From Ferrimonas balearica (lineage in GTDB: Bacteria > Pseudomonadota > Gammaproteobacteria > Enterobacterales > Shewanellaceae), in the NCBI RefSeq assembly GCF_019802085.1, contig NZ_JAHVHV010000002.1:868001-932000 (forward strand): a DNA stretch of 64,000 nt, given 5' to 3'. Positions within the stretch are counted from its first letter, which is position 1. The number at the start of each line of letters is the position of its first letter. This document shows, piece after piece, positions 29,456 through 38,021 of the stretch. The translations under genes and the position numbers were made by a program. The notes below the pieces were generated by a model. The model was given only the letters and a program-made list of their open reading frames with translations, made no database searches and was not told the origin of the DNA.

Positions 29456-30079
29456 ATGCGATTGCTCGCGGCCGCACTGGCCTTGGCGCTGGCTGGCTGT
29501 GCCACCGGGCCCGAGGCGCCGGACTGGCCCGCCGCCGAGGCGGACGGCAAGCCGTTGCCGCCCCAGGGGGCGCTGAATGACCTGGCCCAGGCCATTGCCC
29601 GGGATCTGGTGCGCCACCACGACAACCTGGACACCACCCAGCTGACCGCGGTCACCACCCCGGTGATGCTGGAGCAGTTTGAGCAAAGCAGCCTGTTTGC
29701 CCGACAGTTGGGGGAAGCGCTGCTGGCGGCGCTGCACCAGCAGGGGCTCAACCTGGTGGATCTGAACGGCAGCGACCGGGTGCGGATCACCGAACAGGGC
29801 AACCTGATGCTGAGCCGTGACTTCGAGTCGCTGGCCAGTCAGTTGCCGGTGGACCAGGTGGTGGTGGCCACGGTGGCCACCAGCCGGGACTCGGTGCAGA
29901 TCCACAGTCGGCTGATCAGCGTGGCCAACCGCCGGGTGCTGTCCGCGTCGCAAAGCAGCGTGCCCTGGCAGAGCCTGCCGCAGTATTTCAGTCCCGCCCA
30001 GCGGGTCAGCCTGGAGCAGGGGCGGCTTTACCGCCATGACCAGGCCGGCCGCGGCGGCGTGGTGGAGTTGGAGGAGTGA
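29456..30079 (+). CDS. flgO: Outer-membrane flagellar lipoprotein FlgO
   Basis: A 207-residue lipoprotein (lipobox LAGC, Cys at residue 15) of the FlgO family, needed with FlgP for flagellar stability and motility in Vibrio. The FlgO domain spans about residues 40-180. AGGAAG precedes the ATG. The stop overlaps the flgP ATG (TGATG), so the two genes are translationally coupled. Confidence 0.9.
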   Translation: MRLLAAALALALAGCATGPEAPDWPAAEADGKPLPPQGALNDLAQAIARDLVRHHDNLDTTQLTAVTTPVMLEQFEQSSLFARQLGEALLAALHQQGLNLVDLNGSDRVRITEQGNLMLSRDFESLASQLPVDQVVVATVATSRDSVQIHSRLISVANRRVLSASQSSVPWQSLPQYFSPAQRVSLEQGRLYRHDQAGRGGVVELEE

Positions 30080-30525
30080 TGAAGCGTGCCATCCCCCTGG
30101 CCCTGGTGTGGGCCCTGGCCGGCTGTGCCGGCTACGACCGCTTTGTGGAGTACGAGACCGTGGCCCCGGAGTCCTTCCCGGTGCTGACCGCCACCGGCAT
30201 CGCGCCTTTGTCCGCCCAGCTGGGAAACAACGAGCAGGAGAAGATGCGCCGGGCGATGCGGGCGGCCAAACTGGACGCCTACCGGGAGCTGGCCGAGCAG
30301 GTGTACGGCCAGCGGATCCAGGGCCAGAGCGAGGTGGACAACCTGGTGCTCAGCAGCGACCGCTTCCGGGCCCAGGTGGACGGGGTGATCCGCGGCGCCA
30401 AGGTGGTGCGCAGCTACCCGGTGGGGGACAGCTACGTCACCGAACTGGAGCTGGATTACCAGTTGGTGTGGGAGCTCTACCAGCAGCAACCCCGCCAACG
30501 GGTCAAGTCGGTCAGCTACTACTGA
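30079..30525 (+). CDS. flgP: Flagellar outer-membrane lipoprotein FlgP (LPP20 family)
   Basis: A 148-residue lipoprotein (lipobox LAGC, Cys at residue 16) with an LPP20/FlgP domain (RRAMRAAKLDAYRELAEQVYG). FlgP forms an outer-membrane-associated disk around the motor in related bacteria. It shares its start with the flgO stop and ends 15 nt before a terminator. Confidence 0.92.
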   Translation: MKRAIPLALVWALAGCAGYDRFVEYETVAPESFPVLTATGIAPLSAQLGNNEQEKMRRAMRAAKLDAYRELAEQVYGQRIQGQSEVDNLVLSSDRFRAQVDGVIRGAKVVRSYPVGDSYVTELELDYQLVWELYQQQPRQRVKSVSYY

Positions 30526-30540
30526 GTGTTGACGTTCGCA

Positions 30541-30571
30541 CAAAAAAGCCCGGCCAAGCCGGGCTTTTTTG
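30541..30571. terminator. Bidirectional terminator between flgP and flgN
   Basis: Near-perfect stem aaaaaagcccggc/gccgggctttttt with a 3-nt loop between convergent genes; strong T runs on both strands. Confidence 0.93.
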
Positions 30572-30585
30572 TGGCTGAGGAAACC

Positions 30586-31017
30586 TCAGACCTGGATCCG
30601 CTTGCCCAGGCGCTGGCCCACGTGGGTTTGCCCCTCGCCGGTATAGGTCATGGCGCTGGCGTGGCGGGTGCGCTGCATCAGCTGCTGCAGCCGGGTCAGG
30701 CTGGCGCTGACCAGCTCTGCCTGGGCCTGGTTGTGCTCGTTGCGGCTCTGGCACTGGGCCAGCAGGGCCTGACCGGCTTTGAGCTGCTCCGCCAGTGCGG
30801 GCTCCTCGGTCAGGCGGGCCACATCTCGGTGACGGCCCAGGGCCTGGTCCGCTTCGGCGATCGCCTCCAGCAGGGTCAGCTTCTCCTTGAGCAGGGCTTC
30901 GATACGCTCAACGTCCCGTTTGACCAGGGCGTCGGTTTCCTGCTCCAGAAGCGCCAACAGCTGGCCCAGTCGGGCCAGCTGTTGTGTCAGCAGATCCTCG
31001 AGACGGGGCTCACTCAT
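30586..31017 (-). CDS. flgN: Flagellar export chaperone FlgN
   Basis: A 143-residue, almost fully helical protein with long coiled-coil segments (LLALLEQETDALVKRDVERI), typical of the FlgN chaperone for the hook-associated proteins FlgK and FlgL. It overlaps flgM by 8 nt. FlgK and FlgL are encoded 11 kb away in the same cluster. Confidence 0.9.
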   Translation of the reverse strand: MSEPRLEDLLTQQLARLGQLLALLEQETDALVKRDVERIEALLKEKLTLLEAIAEADQALGRHRDVARLTEEPALAEQLKAGQALLAQCQSRNEHNQAQAELVSASLTRLQQLMQRTRHASAMTYTGEGQTHVGQRLGKRIQV

Positions 31018-31327
31018 CCAGCAGGCCGCTCAGCTCGTTTTCAAACTTGGTGATGTTGCTGGCCAGACGCTCGGGATCCACGTGGTAGCGGCCCTCGGCG
31101 ATGGCCTGCTTGACCGCGTCCACCTTAGCCTGGTCGATGCCGGTGGCGTCCGCCAGACCGCTTTCGGCCCGGGACAGCTGCTGGGCCTGCTCGGTCAGCA
31201 CCACGGCGTCCGCGGCGGGCTTGGCCGGGGCGGCGCTGCTCTGGGGCGCGGCCGTCGCTTTGCCCTGGCCCTGTTGGGTCAGGGGGCGGTGTGCACCACC
31301 GCCAAGTTTGTTCAGATCGATCGCCAT
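31010..31327 (-). CDS. flgM: Anti-sigma-28 factor FlgM
   Basis: A 105-residue protein starting MAIDLNKLGG with a low-complexity Ala/Pro-rich middle (about 20-38) and a C-terminal helical part (VDAVKQAIAEGRYHVDPERLA) that binds FliA. It is secreted through the hook-basal body once that is complete, freeing sigma-28. A sigma-28 promoter lies 42 bp upstream, giving the usual feedback loop. Confidence 0.95.
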   Translation of the reverse strand: MAIDLNKLGGGAHRPLTQQGQGKATAAPQSSAAPAKPAADAVVLTEQAQQLSRAESGLADATGIDQAKVDAVKQAIAEGRYHVDPERLASNITKFENELSGLLDE

Positions 31328-31368
31328 AATGACTGGTTCCGTTGAACTGAAAGGGGTCTCTTACCCGG

Positions 31369-31395
31369 GTTATCGTCCGGAGTCGGCGAAGCTTT
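31369..31395 (-). promoter_or_regulatory. Sigma-28 promoter for flgMN
   Basis: On the minus strand TAAAGCTT, 11 bp, GACGATAA, 14 of 16 matches to the FliA consensus. It starts transcription between flgA and flgM, so flgMN can be made without flgA. Confidence 0.78.
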
Positions 31396-31403
31396 AGGGA
31401 TTT

Positions 31404-32108
31404 TTACATCCGCACTTCGACGGCGCCCAGGCCCACCACACGTGCCTCGATGATACGATCCGAGCGGGTGTTTTGCACCCGGATGGTGTCCCCGATGGCG
31501 CCACTGCCCCGGGCTTCCCCGTTGGTCTTGATCTCGATGCCGCCGGTGCGGGCGTAGATGGTGACCAGATCGCCGCTGCACACCAGGCAGATGTTGTTAC
31601 TGCGGATCGGCTGGCCCGCCCCGACCCGGCGGATCAGCCGGGCGCCGTTGAGCTGCTCGGGATCGCTCAGCTGGTTGCCCCGCAGGCTGTTGGCGTCCCG
31701 GTACTCCACACGAAGGTGCTGGGGCTCCAGCAGGGTGTCGGCCATCAAGGTGGCGGTGCTCACCACCACCGGGAACTCGGTGCGGGTCTGCACCGGCACG
31801 TAGAGGGACCAGCCCTGGTCGTCCGGGCAGGAGACCTTGACGGTCACGTAGCGGCCAAAGCCGTTATTGCCCGGCGCACTGGCCAGCAGGGGCTGCTGGC
31901 AATGGGGGTATTTAAGGCGGTTGTCGAGGGCGTTGGCCTCCACCGTCACCCGGGCGCCCTCGGGCACCGTGATGTGCGCCTCCACGTAGCCGGCGGCGGT
32001 GTCGCGGATGGTTTCCAGGGGGGTAAACTCATTGGCCAAGGCCGGGGCGGCGGTCAGGGCCGCGAGCAGGGCACCGGCGGCGCGCCACGGGCGTGAGAAA
32101 GTTCGCAT
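31404..32108 (-). CDS. flgA: Flagellar P-ring assembly chaperone FlgA
   Basis: A 234-residue periplasmic protein with a signal peptide (ending ALA, about residue 25), a middle domain, and a C-terminal SAF domain (VVSTATLMADTLLEPQHLRVE, GARLIRRVGAGQPIRSNNI). FlgA helps FlgI form the P ring. The ATG at 32108 is chosen over a TTG at 32120. It is divergent from cheV. Confidence 0.95.
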   Translation of the reverse strand: MRTFSRPWRAAGALLAALTAAPALANEFTPLETIRDTAAGYVEAHITVPEGARVTVEANALDNRLKYPHCQQPLLASAPGNNGFGRYVTVKVSCPDDQGWSLYVPVQTRTEFPVVVSTATLMADTLLEPQHLRVEYRDANSLRGNQLSDPEQLNGARLIRRVGAGQPIRSNNICLVCSGDLVTIYARTGGIEIKTNGEARGSGAIGDTIRVQNTRSDRIIEARVVGLGAVEVRM

Positions 32109-32303
32109 TCGACGATCCAATAATCCTATACTTGAAGGCCTTGGTCAGATAGTAACGCTGGATATCAAAGGGTTACATCCCCAAGCTTGAACCACGTTGG
32201 GGAAATTGATACAACGCCGCTGCATTATAACGACAATCGGCCTCAGGCGCCTTACCGGGGCACGCCGAGCCATGACCCGCTCTCGTTGAAAAGGATTTTC
32301 CCT

Positions 32304-33236
32304 ATGGCCAGTATTCTGGATTCGGTTAACCAGCGCACCCAACTGGTGGGCCAAAACCGCCTTGAGCTTCTGCTGTTCCGTCTCCAGGGGCGCCAGCGCT
32401 ACGGCATCAACGTGTTCAAGGTGCGGGAAGTGCTGCAGTGCCCCAAGCTCACCATGCTGCCCCACCAAAGCGGCCTGATCCGGGGCGTGGCCCACATCCG
32501 CGGCCAGACCATCTCGGTGATCGATCTCTCCGCTGCGATCGGCGGTCCGGTCACCCAGGACCTGGACACCGCGTTCATCATCATCACCGAGTACAACCGC
32601 ACCGTGCAGGGCTTCCTGGTCAGCGGCGTGGAGCGGATCGTCAACCTCAACTGGGAGGGGGTGCTGCCGCCGCCCAAGGGCAGCGGTAAGAGCAACTACC
32701 TGACCGCCGTCACCGAGCTGGATAAGCAACTGGTGGAGATCCTCGATGTGGAGAAGATCCTCGACGAGATCGCCCCGGCCCGCACCGAGGTGAGCGAAGA
32801 GGTGGTCGCCACCCTGGCGCCGACCCAGCAGAACCGGCGCACCGTGTTGGTGGCCGACGACTCTGCGGTGGCCCGTAAGCAGGTGCAGCGTGCCCTGGAG
32901 CCTATGGGGCTGGATCTTATCGTGGTGAAGGATGGCCTGGAGGCCCTCAACACCCTCAAACAGATGGCCGAAGACTGCGACGACATCGCCGAGAAGCTCA
33001 CCCTGGTGGTGTCCGACATCGAGATGCCGGAGATGGACGGCTACACCCTCACCGCCGAACTGCGGGCCCACCCCAAGCTGCGCTCCCTGAGCGTGATTTT
33101 GCACACCTCCCTGTCCGGGGTGTTCAACCAGGCGATGGTGGAGAAGGTGGGGGCGGACGAGTTCATCGCCAAGTTCAACCCGGATGAGTTGGCCCGCACG
33201 GTCAACAGTTACCTGGCCAAAGCACAAGGGGAATGA
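32304..33236 (+). CDS. cheV: Chemotaxis coupling/response protein CheV
   Basis: A 310-residue fusion of a CheW domain (about 15-160) and a receiver domain (about 175-305) with the phospho-acceptor in VVSDIEMPEMDGY. It couples chemoreceptors to the kinase and adapts through phosphorylation. AAGGA lies 9 nt before the ATG at 32304. It overlaps cheR (ATGA). Confidence 0.96.
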   Translation: MASILDSVNQRTQLVGQNRLELLLFRLQGRQRYGINVFKVREVLQCPKLTMLPHQSGLIRGVAHIRGQTISVIDLSAAIGGPVTQDLDTAFIIITEYNRTVQGFLVSGVERIVNLNWEGVLPPPKGSGKSNYLTAVTELDKQLVEILDVEKILDEIAPARTEVSEEVVATLAPTQQNRRTVLVADDSAVARKQVQRALEPMGLDLIVVKDGLEALNTLKQMAEDCDDIAEKLTLVVSDIEMPEMDGYTLTAELRAHPKLRSLSVILHTSLSGVFNQAMVEKVGADEFIAKFNPDELARTVNSYLAKAQGE

Positions 33237-34066
33237 CGTTGCCAACGAAGTCTCTGGCAATTGAGGATTACCAGGCGTTTGCCGATTTTCTGCAGCGTCA
33301 GTGCGGCATCGTGCTGGGCGACAACAAGCAGTACCTGGTGCGCAGCCGACTGGGACCGCTGATGGCGGCCCACCACGCCTCCATGGCGGATCTGGTGCGC
33401 GAAGCGATGCGCCCGGAGCGCTCGACCCTGAAAACCCAGGTGATCGAGGCGATGACCACCAACGAGACCTTCTGGTTTCGGGATACCTACCCCTTCGAGC
33501 TGCTGCAAAGCGAGGTGTTGCCGGACTTGGCCCGCCTGGGGCGCCGGCTCAAGATCTGGTCCGCCGCCTGTTCCACCGGCCAGGAGCCCTACTCCCTGGC
33601 GATGAGCCTGCAGGAGTTTCGCCGCAAGCAGCCGGGCCGGTTGCTGCAGGGGGCGGAGATCCTGGCCACGGATCTCTCCAGCCAGGTGCTGGCCCAGGCC
33701 CAGGCGGGGGAGTACGACGCCCTGGCCATGGCACGCGGCCTCAGCGAGGAGCGCAAGCGGCAGTTTTTCGATTGCCTGGGCAGTGGCCGCATGCGCATCA
33801 AGCCGGAGCTGCGCCAAAGCGTGAGTTTCCGCCAGCAAAACCTGCTGGAGAGCTACCTGCTGCTGGGCCGCTTCGACGTCATCTTCTGTCGCAACGTCCT
33901 CATCTATTTCTCCCAGGAGAGCAAGCAACAGATCCTGCGGCAATTTGCTGCCGCTTTGAACCCCGGCGGCTACCTGGTGCTGGGGGCCTCGGAGTCCATT
34001 GCCAACCTTTCCAGCGACTTCGAGATGCGCCGTTTCCCCTCGGGGATCCTCTATTACCGGCCCTGA
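33233..34066 (+). CDS. cheR: Chemotaxis protein methyltransferase CheR
   Basis: A 277-residue SAM-dependent methyltransferase that methylates glutamates of chemoreceptors. It has the N-terminal helical domain (about 8-75), the SAM-binding core starting KIWSAACSTGQEPYSLAM, and the DVIFCRNVLIYFS segment. It overlaps cheV by 4 nt. A hairpin with T tract lies just after its stop. Confidence 0.96.
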   Translation: MTLPTKSLAIEDYQAFADFLQRQCGIVLGDNKQYLVRSRLGPLMAAHHASMADLVREAMRPERSTLKTQVIEAMTTNETFWFRDTYPFELLQSEVLPDLARLGRRLKIWSAACSTGQEPYSLAMSLQEFRRKQPGRLLQGAEILATDLSSQVLAQAQAGEYDALAMARGLSEERKRQFFDCLGSGRMRIKPELRQSVSFRQQNLLESYLLLGRFDVIFCRNVLIYFSQESKQQILRQFAAALNPGGYLVLGASESIANLSSDFEMRRFPSGILYYRP

Positions 34067-34084
34067 GGCGGGAGCGAGCTCAAC

Positions 34085-34117
34085 AAGGCGTGTCTTATGG
34101 CACGCCTTTTGCTTTTT
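34085..34117 (+). terminator. Hairpin terminator of cheR overlapping the flgB promoter
   Basis: Inverted repeat aaggcgtg/cacgcctt (34085-34092, 34101-34108) with an 8-nt loop and a tail TTTTGCTTTTT. Its right arm contains the sigma-54 -24 element of flgB. Confidence 0.65.
34098..34113 (+). promoter_or_regulatory. Sigma-54 promoter for flgB operon
   Basis: TGGCACGccttTTGCT, a near-perfect sigma-54 match with GG and GC 10 bp apart. The start would be near 34124, 23 bp before the flgB ATG, which has a full AGGAGG. Confidence 0.88.
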
Positions 34118-34146
34118 ATGGGCCATAGGCGCTTAGGAGGCAACGC

Positions 34147-34542
34147 ATGGCCATCTCATTCGACAAAGCATTGGGCGTTCACCAGCACACCCTCGGGGTG
34201 CGCGCGGAGCGGGCAGAGGTCCTCTCCAGCAACATCGCCAATGCCGATACCCCCAACTACAAGGCCCAGGATCTCGATTTCGAGCAGGCCCTGGCGGGGG
34301 CCAAGAGCCGGCAAGCCTTCTCCCTGTCCCGCAGCCACGAGAAACACTTTGACGCCAGCATCGATCCCCAGCCGGGGCTCAAGTTCCGCGTGCCTCTACA
34401 CCCGGACACCGGTGACGGCAACACCGTGGACCTGCAGACCGAGCGCAACCTGTTTATGCAGAACACCCTGGAGCACCAGATGAGCCTGGGCTTCCTGGAC
34501 GGCAAGTTCAGCGGCCTGAAAAAGGCGATCCGAGGAGACTGA
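34147..34542 (+). CDS. flgB: Flagellar proximal rod protein FlgB
   Basis: A 131-residue rod subunit with the N-terminal motif SNIANADTPNYKAQDLDF shared by axial proteins. TTAGGAGG stands 6 nt before the ATG. First gene of the flgBCDE unit driven by the sigma-54 promoter. Confidence 0.97.
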   Translation: MAISFDKALGVHQHTLGVRAERAEVLSSNIANADTPNYKAQDLDFEQALAGAKSRQAFSLSRSHEKHFDASIDPQPGLKFRVPLHPDTGDGNTVDLQTERNLFMQNTLEHQMSLGFLDGKFSGLKKAIRGD

Positions 34543-34544
34543 CC

Positions 34545-34964
34545 ATGAGCCTGTTCAACATCTTTGATACCGCCGGCTCCGGCATGAGCGCCCAGTCGGT
34601 GCGCCTCAACACCACCGCCTCCAACATCGCCAACGCCAACAGCGTCAGCTCCAGCGCCGGAGAGACCTACCGCGCCCGTCAGCCGGTGTTCGAGGCGGCC
34701 ATGCAGCAGGCCTCCGGTTACCAGAGCCAGAGCGTGCCGGTGGCCATTGCCGGCATCGTCGAGAGCGACAAGCCGCTGGTGCGCCAGTTCAGTCCCAACC
34801 ACCCCCTGGCGGACGCCGAGGGGTACATCTACAAACCCAACGTCAACGTGGTGGAGGAGATGGCCAACATGATCTCCGCCTCCCGCACCTACCAGGCCAA
34901 CGTGCAGGTGGCCAACTCCGCTAAGGACATGGCCCAGCAGACGCTGCGCCTGGGCAAGGGTTAA
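34545..34964 (+). CDS. flgC: Flagellar proximal rod protein FlgC
   Basis: A 139-residue rod subunit with the N-terminal axial motif (ASNIANANSV) and the C-terminal NVVEEMANMISASRTYQANV. It follows flgB after 2 nt, fitting tight translational coupling. Confidence 0.97.
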   Translation: MSLFNIFDTAGSGMSAQSVRLNTTASNIANANSVSSSAGETYRARQPVFEAAMQQASGYQSQSVPVAIAGIVESDKPLVRQFSPNHPLADAEGYIYKPNVNVVEEMANMISASRTYQANVQVANSAKDMAQQTLRLGKG

Positions 34965-34980
34965 GTAGGAGAGAGCCCCC

Positions 34981-35664
34981 GTGAGTACCATCAATAACGA
35001 TTACCTCAACTCCATGCGCTGGGAGCAGGAGACGGTGCCGGAGTCCAACAACAACCAGGCGCTGACCCAGGAGGACTTCTTCGCCCTGCTGTCCCAGCAG
35101 TTGTCGATGCAGGACCCGATGAAGCCGGTGGACAACGATCAGATGATCTCCCAGATGTCCTCCTTCGCCACCGTGGACGGCATCAACAACCTGAACGACG
35201 AGATCAAGAGCCTCAACACCGTGATGACCTCCAACCAGGCCCTGCAGGCCTCCGGTCTGGTGGGTCAGAAGGTGCTGATCCCCTCCAACGTCGGTCACCT
35301 GGCCGACGGGGGCCAGCCGGTCACCGGCGTGGTCAGTGCCCCCAGCGGCACCCAGAACCTGGTGGTGCGGGTGGAGGACAGCACCGGCCAGGTGGTGCGC
35401 ACCATCCCGATGAACGCCGCCAGTGGCGGCAACGTCGACTTTGCCTGGGACGGCAACGATGCCGAGGGCAACCCCTTGCCCCCCGGCACCTATAGCTTTA
35501 CCGCTCAGGGCCTGACCGACGGCGCCAACCAGGAGTTGCCGGTCTCCACTTATGCCCACGTGAACAGCGTCACCCTCGGGGGCGCCGACTATGACACCGT
35601 ACTGAATCTCCGTGGCCTGGGCGGCATCAGCCTGGGCGATGTGCTGGCCGTTGCGGAAGGATAA
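34981..35664 (+). CDS. flgD: Flagellar hook cap protein FlgD
   Basis: A 227-residue hook-capping protein. It has the N-terminal FlgD motif ALTQEDFFALLSQQLSMQDP (about 30-50) and a C-terminal FlgD Ig-like/Tudor domain (WDGNDAEGNPLPPGTYSF). The start is GTG at 34981 after AGGAGAG. Between flgC and flgE. Confidence 0.96.
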   Translation: MSTINNDYLNSMRWEQETVPESNNNQALTQEDFFALLSQQLSMQDPMKPVDNDQMISQMSSFATVDGINNLNDEIKSLNTVMTSNQALQASGLVGQKVLIPSNVGHLADGGQPVTGVVSAPSGTQNLVVRVEDSTGQVVRTIPMNAASGGNVDFAWDGNDAEGNPLPPGTYSFTAQGLTDGANQELPVSTYAHVNSVTLGGADYDTVLNLRGLGGISLGDVLAVAEG

Positions 35665-35677
35665 AGGAAGCCAACTT

Positions 35678-37084
35678 ATGTCATTCAACATCTCGCTCAG
35701 TGGCATCAACGCCGCCCAGAAGGACCTGGACACCACGTCCAACAACATCGCCAACGTCAACACCATCGGCTTTAAGGAGTCCCGGGCCGAGTTCGCCGAC
35801 GTCTACAACAACTCGCTGTTCACCAACAGCAAGACCAACGTCGGCTCCGGTGTGGCCACCAGCCACATCGCCCAGCAGTTCCACCAGGGGGCGCTCTCCT
35901 TCACCAACAACGCCCTGGATTTGGCGATCAACGGCAACGGCTTCTTCGTCACCAACTCCGAGTTCGGCAGCCAGGACTTCAACTACACCCGGGCGGGCGC
36001 GTTCAAGCTTAATGACAGCAACTTCATCGTCGACAGCCTGGGCAACTACCTGATGGCCCTGCCGGTGAACGCCGATGGCTCGGTGCAGTCGGTCTCCCTC
36101 TCCACCACCAAACCGGTGCAGATCCCCCAGACTGCCGGCCAGCCCACGGCCACCAACAACATCACCATGTCGATGAACCTGCCGGCCAACGAGACCGAGC
36201 TGGATCCGGCCAACTTCGATCCCACGGATCCCTCCACCTACAACACCGCCACCTCGGTGACCATCTACGACTCCCTGGGTGAGCCCCACATCCAGACCAC
36301 CTACTTCGTCAAACCCACCGGCGGTTCGTTGAACAACAACAACCAGTGGGTGGTGTTCACTACGGTGGACAACCAGCCGGTGGACATCTGGGACGTGGCT
36401 GGCGGCAGTTCCACCTCCGGTCAGTGGGGCCAAGACACCACCGGTGACGGGGTGGCCGATGTGACCCACAACGCCGTGGGCGCCAGCGGCCAGACCGGCT
36501 TCGTGATGAGCTTCGATGACGTGGGCGGCTACATCGGTACCGATCCGGCGGTGGTGCAGACCCAAGCCCTGGGTCTGGATGATCCCAGCTCCGGTGTGCC
36601 CGGTGATGGCGCCGGGGTGGTGGGCCCGGGCGCCGACGGTACCCAGCGCCTGACCCTGCAGTTCAACAGCCCCACCCAGTACGCCGCGCCCTTCGAGGTG
36701 ACGGAGCTGAGCCAGGACGGCGCCACCGTGGGCCGCCTGACCAACGTCGAGGTGACCGCCGATGGCCTGATCAACGCCACCTACTCCAACGGCACCCAGC
36801 AGGCCCTGGGCAAGGTGGCCCTGGCCCGCTTCGCCAACGAGCAGGGGCTGACACAGATCGGCAACACCTCCTGGAAGCAGAGCCAGGACAGCGGCGAGCC
36901 GCTGGTGGGCGAGCCCAACATCGGCGCCTTCGGCAGCATCCGTTCGGCGGCCCTGGAGCAGTCCAACGTGGACCTGACCACGGAGCTGGTGGATCTCATC
37001 AGCGCCCAGCGCAACTTCCAGGCCAACTCCCGTGCCCTGGACGTGTCCAACCAGCTGAGCCAGAACATCCTGCAGATCCGCTAA
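35678..37084 (+). CDS. flgE: Flagellar hook protein FlgE
   Basis: A 468-residue hook subunit. The N-terminus (SFNISLSGINAAQK, TTSNNIANVNTIGFKESRAE) and C-terminus (ELVDLISAQRNFQANSRAL) have the conserved axial helices; the central part is a hook-specific insert rich in Asn, Thr and Gly. AAAGGAAG precedes the ATG at 35678. Confidence 0.97.
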   Translation: MSFNISLSGINAAQKDLDTTSNNIANVNTIGFKESRAEFADVYNNSLFTNSKTNVGSGVATSHIAQQFHQGALSFTNNALDLAINGNGFFVTNSEFGSQDFNYTRAGAFKLNDSNFIVDSLGNYLMALPVNADGSVQSVSLSTTKPVQIPQTAGQPTATNNITMSMNLPANETELDPANFDPTDPSTYNTATSVTIYDSLGEPHIQTTYFVKPTGGSLNNNNQWVVFTTVDNQPVDIWDVAGGSSTSGQWGQDTTGDGVADVTHNAVGASGQTGFVMSFDDVGGYIGTDPAVVQTQALGLDDPSSGVPGDGAGVVGPGADGTQRLTLQFNSPTQYAAPFEVTELSQDGATVGRLTNVEVTADGLINATYSNGTQQALGKVALARFANEQGLTQIGNTSWKQSQDSGEPLVGEPNIGAFGSIRSAALEQSNVDLTTELVDLISAQRNFQANSRALDVSNQLSQNILQIR

Positions 37085-37265
37085 GCCGCGCTTGCCACCG
37101 AACCTTGCCGCTCCCATCCGGGGGCGGCAAGTCGTTTCCCCTTCCCCCGTTCAATTTCTCCCCACCGTCCCCTTCAGCCCCGGTACAGCTGGCTCCCTGT
37201 CGGTTGGCACGACAGTTGCTTAACTCTGTTCAGAATCAACAGGAATCCGATCCCAGGGAACGACA
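37085..37265 (+). other. Spacer between flgE and flgF with an internal promoter
   Basis: A 181-bp gap in an otherwise tightly packed operon, including a Pro/Phe-coding-like C-rich stretch without a gene. It holds the sigma-54 promoter listed separately. Confidence 0.7.
37204..37220 (+). promoter_or_regulatory. Internal sigma-54 promoter before flgF
   Basis: TTGGCACGacagTTGCT, a near-perfect sigma-54 element with GG (37206-37207) and GC (37218-37219) 10 bp apart. It would start transcription near 37231, before flgFGHIJ. Confidence 0.88.
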
Positions 37266-38003
37266 GTGGATAACTTCCTCTACATCGCCGCCAGTGGCGC
37301 CAAGCAGAACATGAACGCGCTGGCCACCCACGCCAACAACCTGGCCAACGCCAAGAGTGACGGCTTCAAGGCGGATCTCAGCCAGGCCCGCTCCATGCAG
37401 GCCTTCGGCGAGGGGCTGCCCACCCGGGTGTTCGCCATGACCGAACGGCCCGCCACCGATTTTGACCCCGGCGTCATCAAGACCACCGGCCGCAGCCTGG
37501 ACGTGGCCATCAAGGACCAGGGCTGGTTCGTGGTGCAGGACGCTGGCGGCAACGAGGCCCTGTCCCGCTCCGGCAGCCTGCGTTTCGATGAAGCCGGGAT
37601 GCTGCTCAACAGCGAAGGCCAGCCGATGATGGGCCAGGCCGGCCCCATCTTCCTGCCCCTGCCCATCGAGAAGGTGGAGATCGCCCAGGACGGCGTGGTG
37701 ACGGTGCGCCCCCAGGGGGCCCCGGCCAACGCCATGGAGGAGGTGGGCCAGCTGCGCCTGGTCAACCCGCCGCTGAACACCCTGACCAAGGGCGAAGACG
37801 GCCTGTTCCGTCGCCTGGATGACCAGCCCTACGCCAACGCCGTCGAGGTGAACCTGGTGACCGGCGCCATCGAGGGCAGCAACGTCAATCCGGTCAGCGA
37901 GCTGGTGGGGATGATCGAAGCCCAGCGCCAGTTCGATATGCAGGTCAAGCTGATGAAGACCGCGGAAGAGAATGATCGCGCTCACGCGCAGCTGATGCGC
38001 TGA
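37266..38003 (+). CDS. flgF: Flagellar proximal rod protein FlgF
   Basis: A 245-residue rod protein. The start is GTG at 37266 after CAGGGAAC. It has the axial motif at the N-terminus (ATHANNLANAKSDGFKADL) and the C-terminal ELVGMIEAQRQFDMQVKLM helix. 19 nt before flgG. Confidence 0.96.
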   Translation: MDNFLYIAASGAKQNMNALATHANNLANAKSDGFKADLSQARSMQAFGEGLPTRVFAMTERPATDFDPGVIKTTGRSLDVAIKDQGWFVVQDAGGNEALSRSGSLRFDEAGMLLNSEGQPMMGQAGPIFLPLPIEKVEIAQDGVVTVRPQGAPANAMEEVGQLRLVNPPLNTLTKGEDGLFRRLDDQPYANAVEVNLVTGAIEGSNVNPVSELVGMIEAQRQFDMQVKLMKTAEENDRAHAQLMR

Positions 38004-38021
38004 GCCTAAAGGAGACACACC

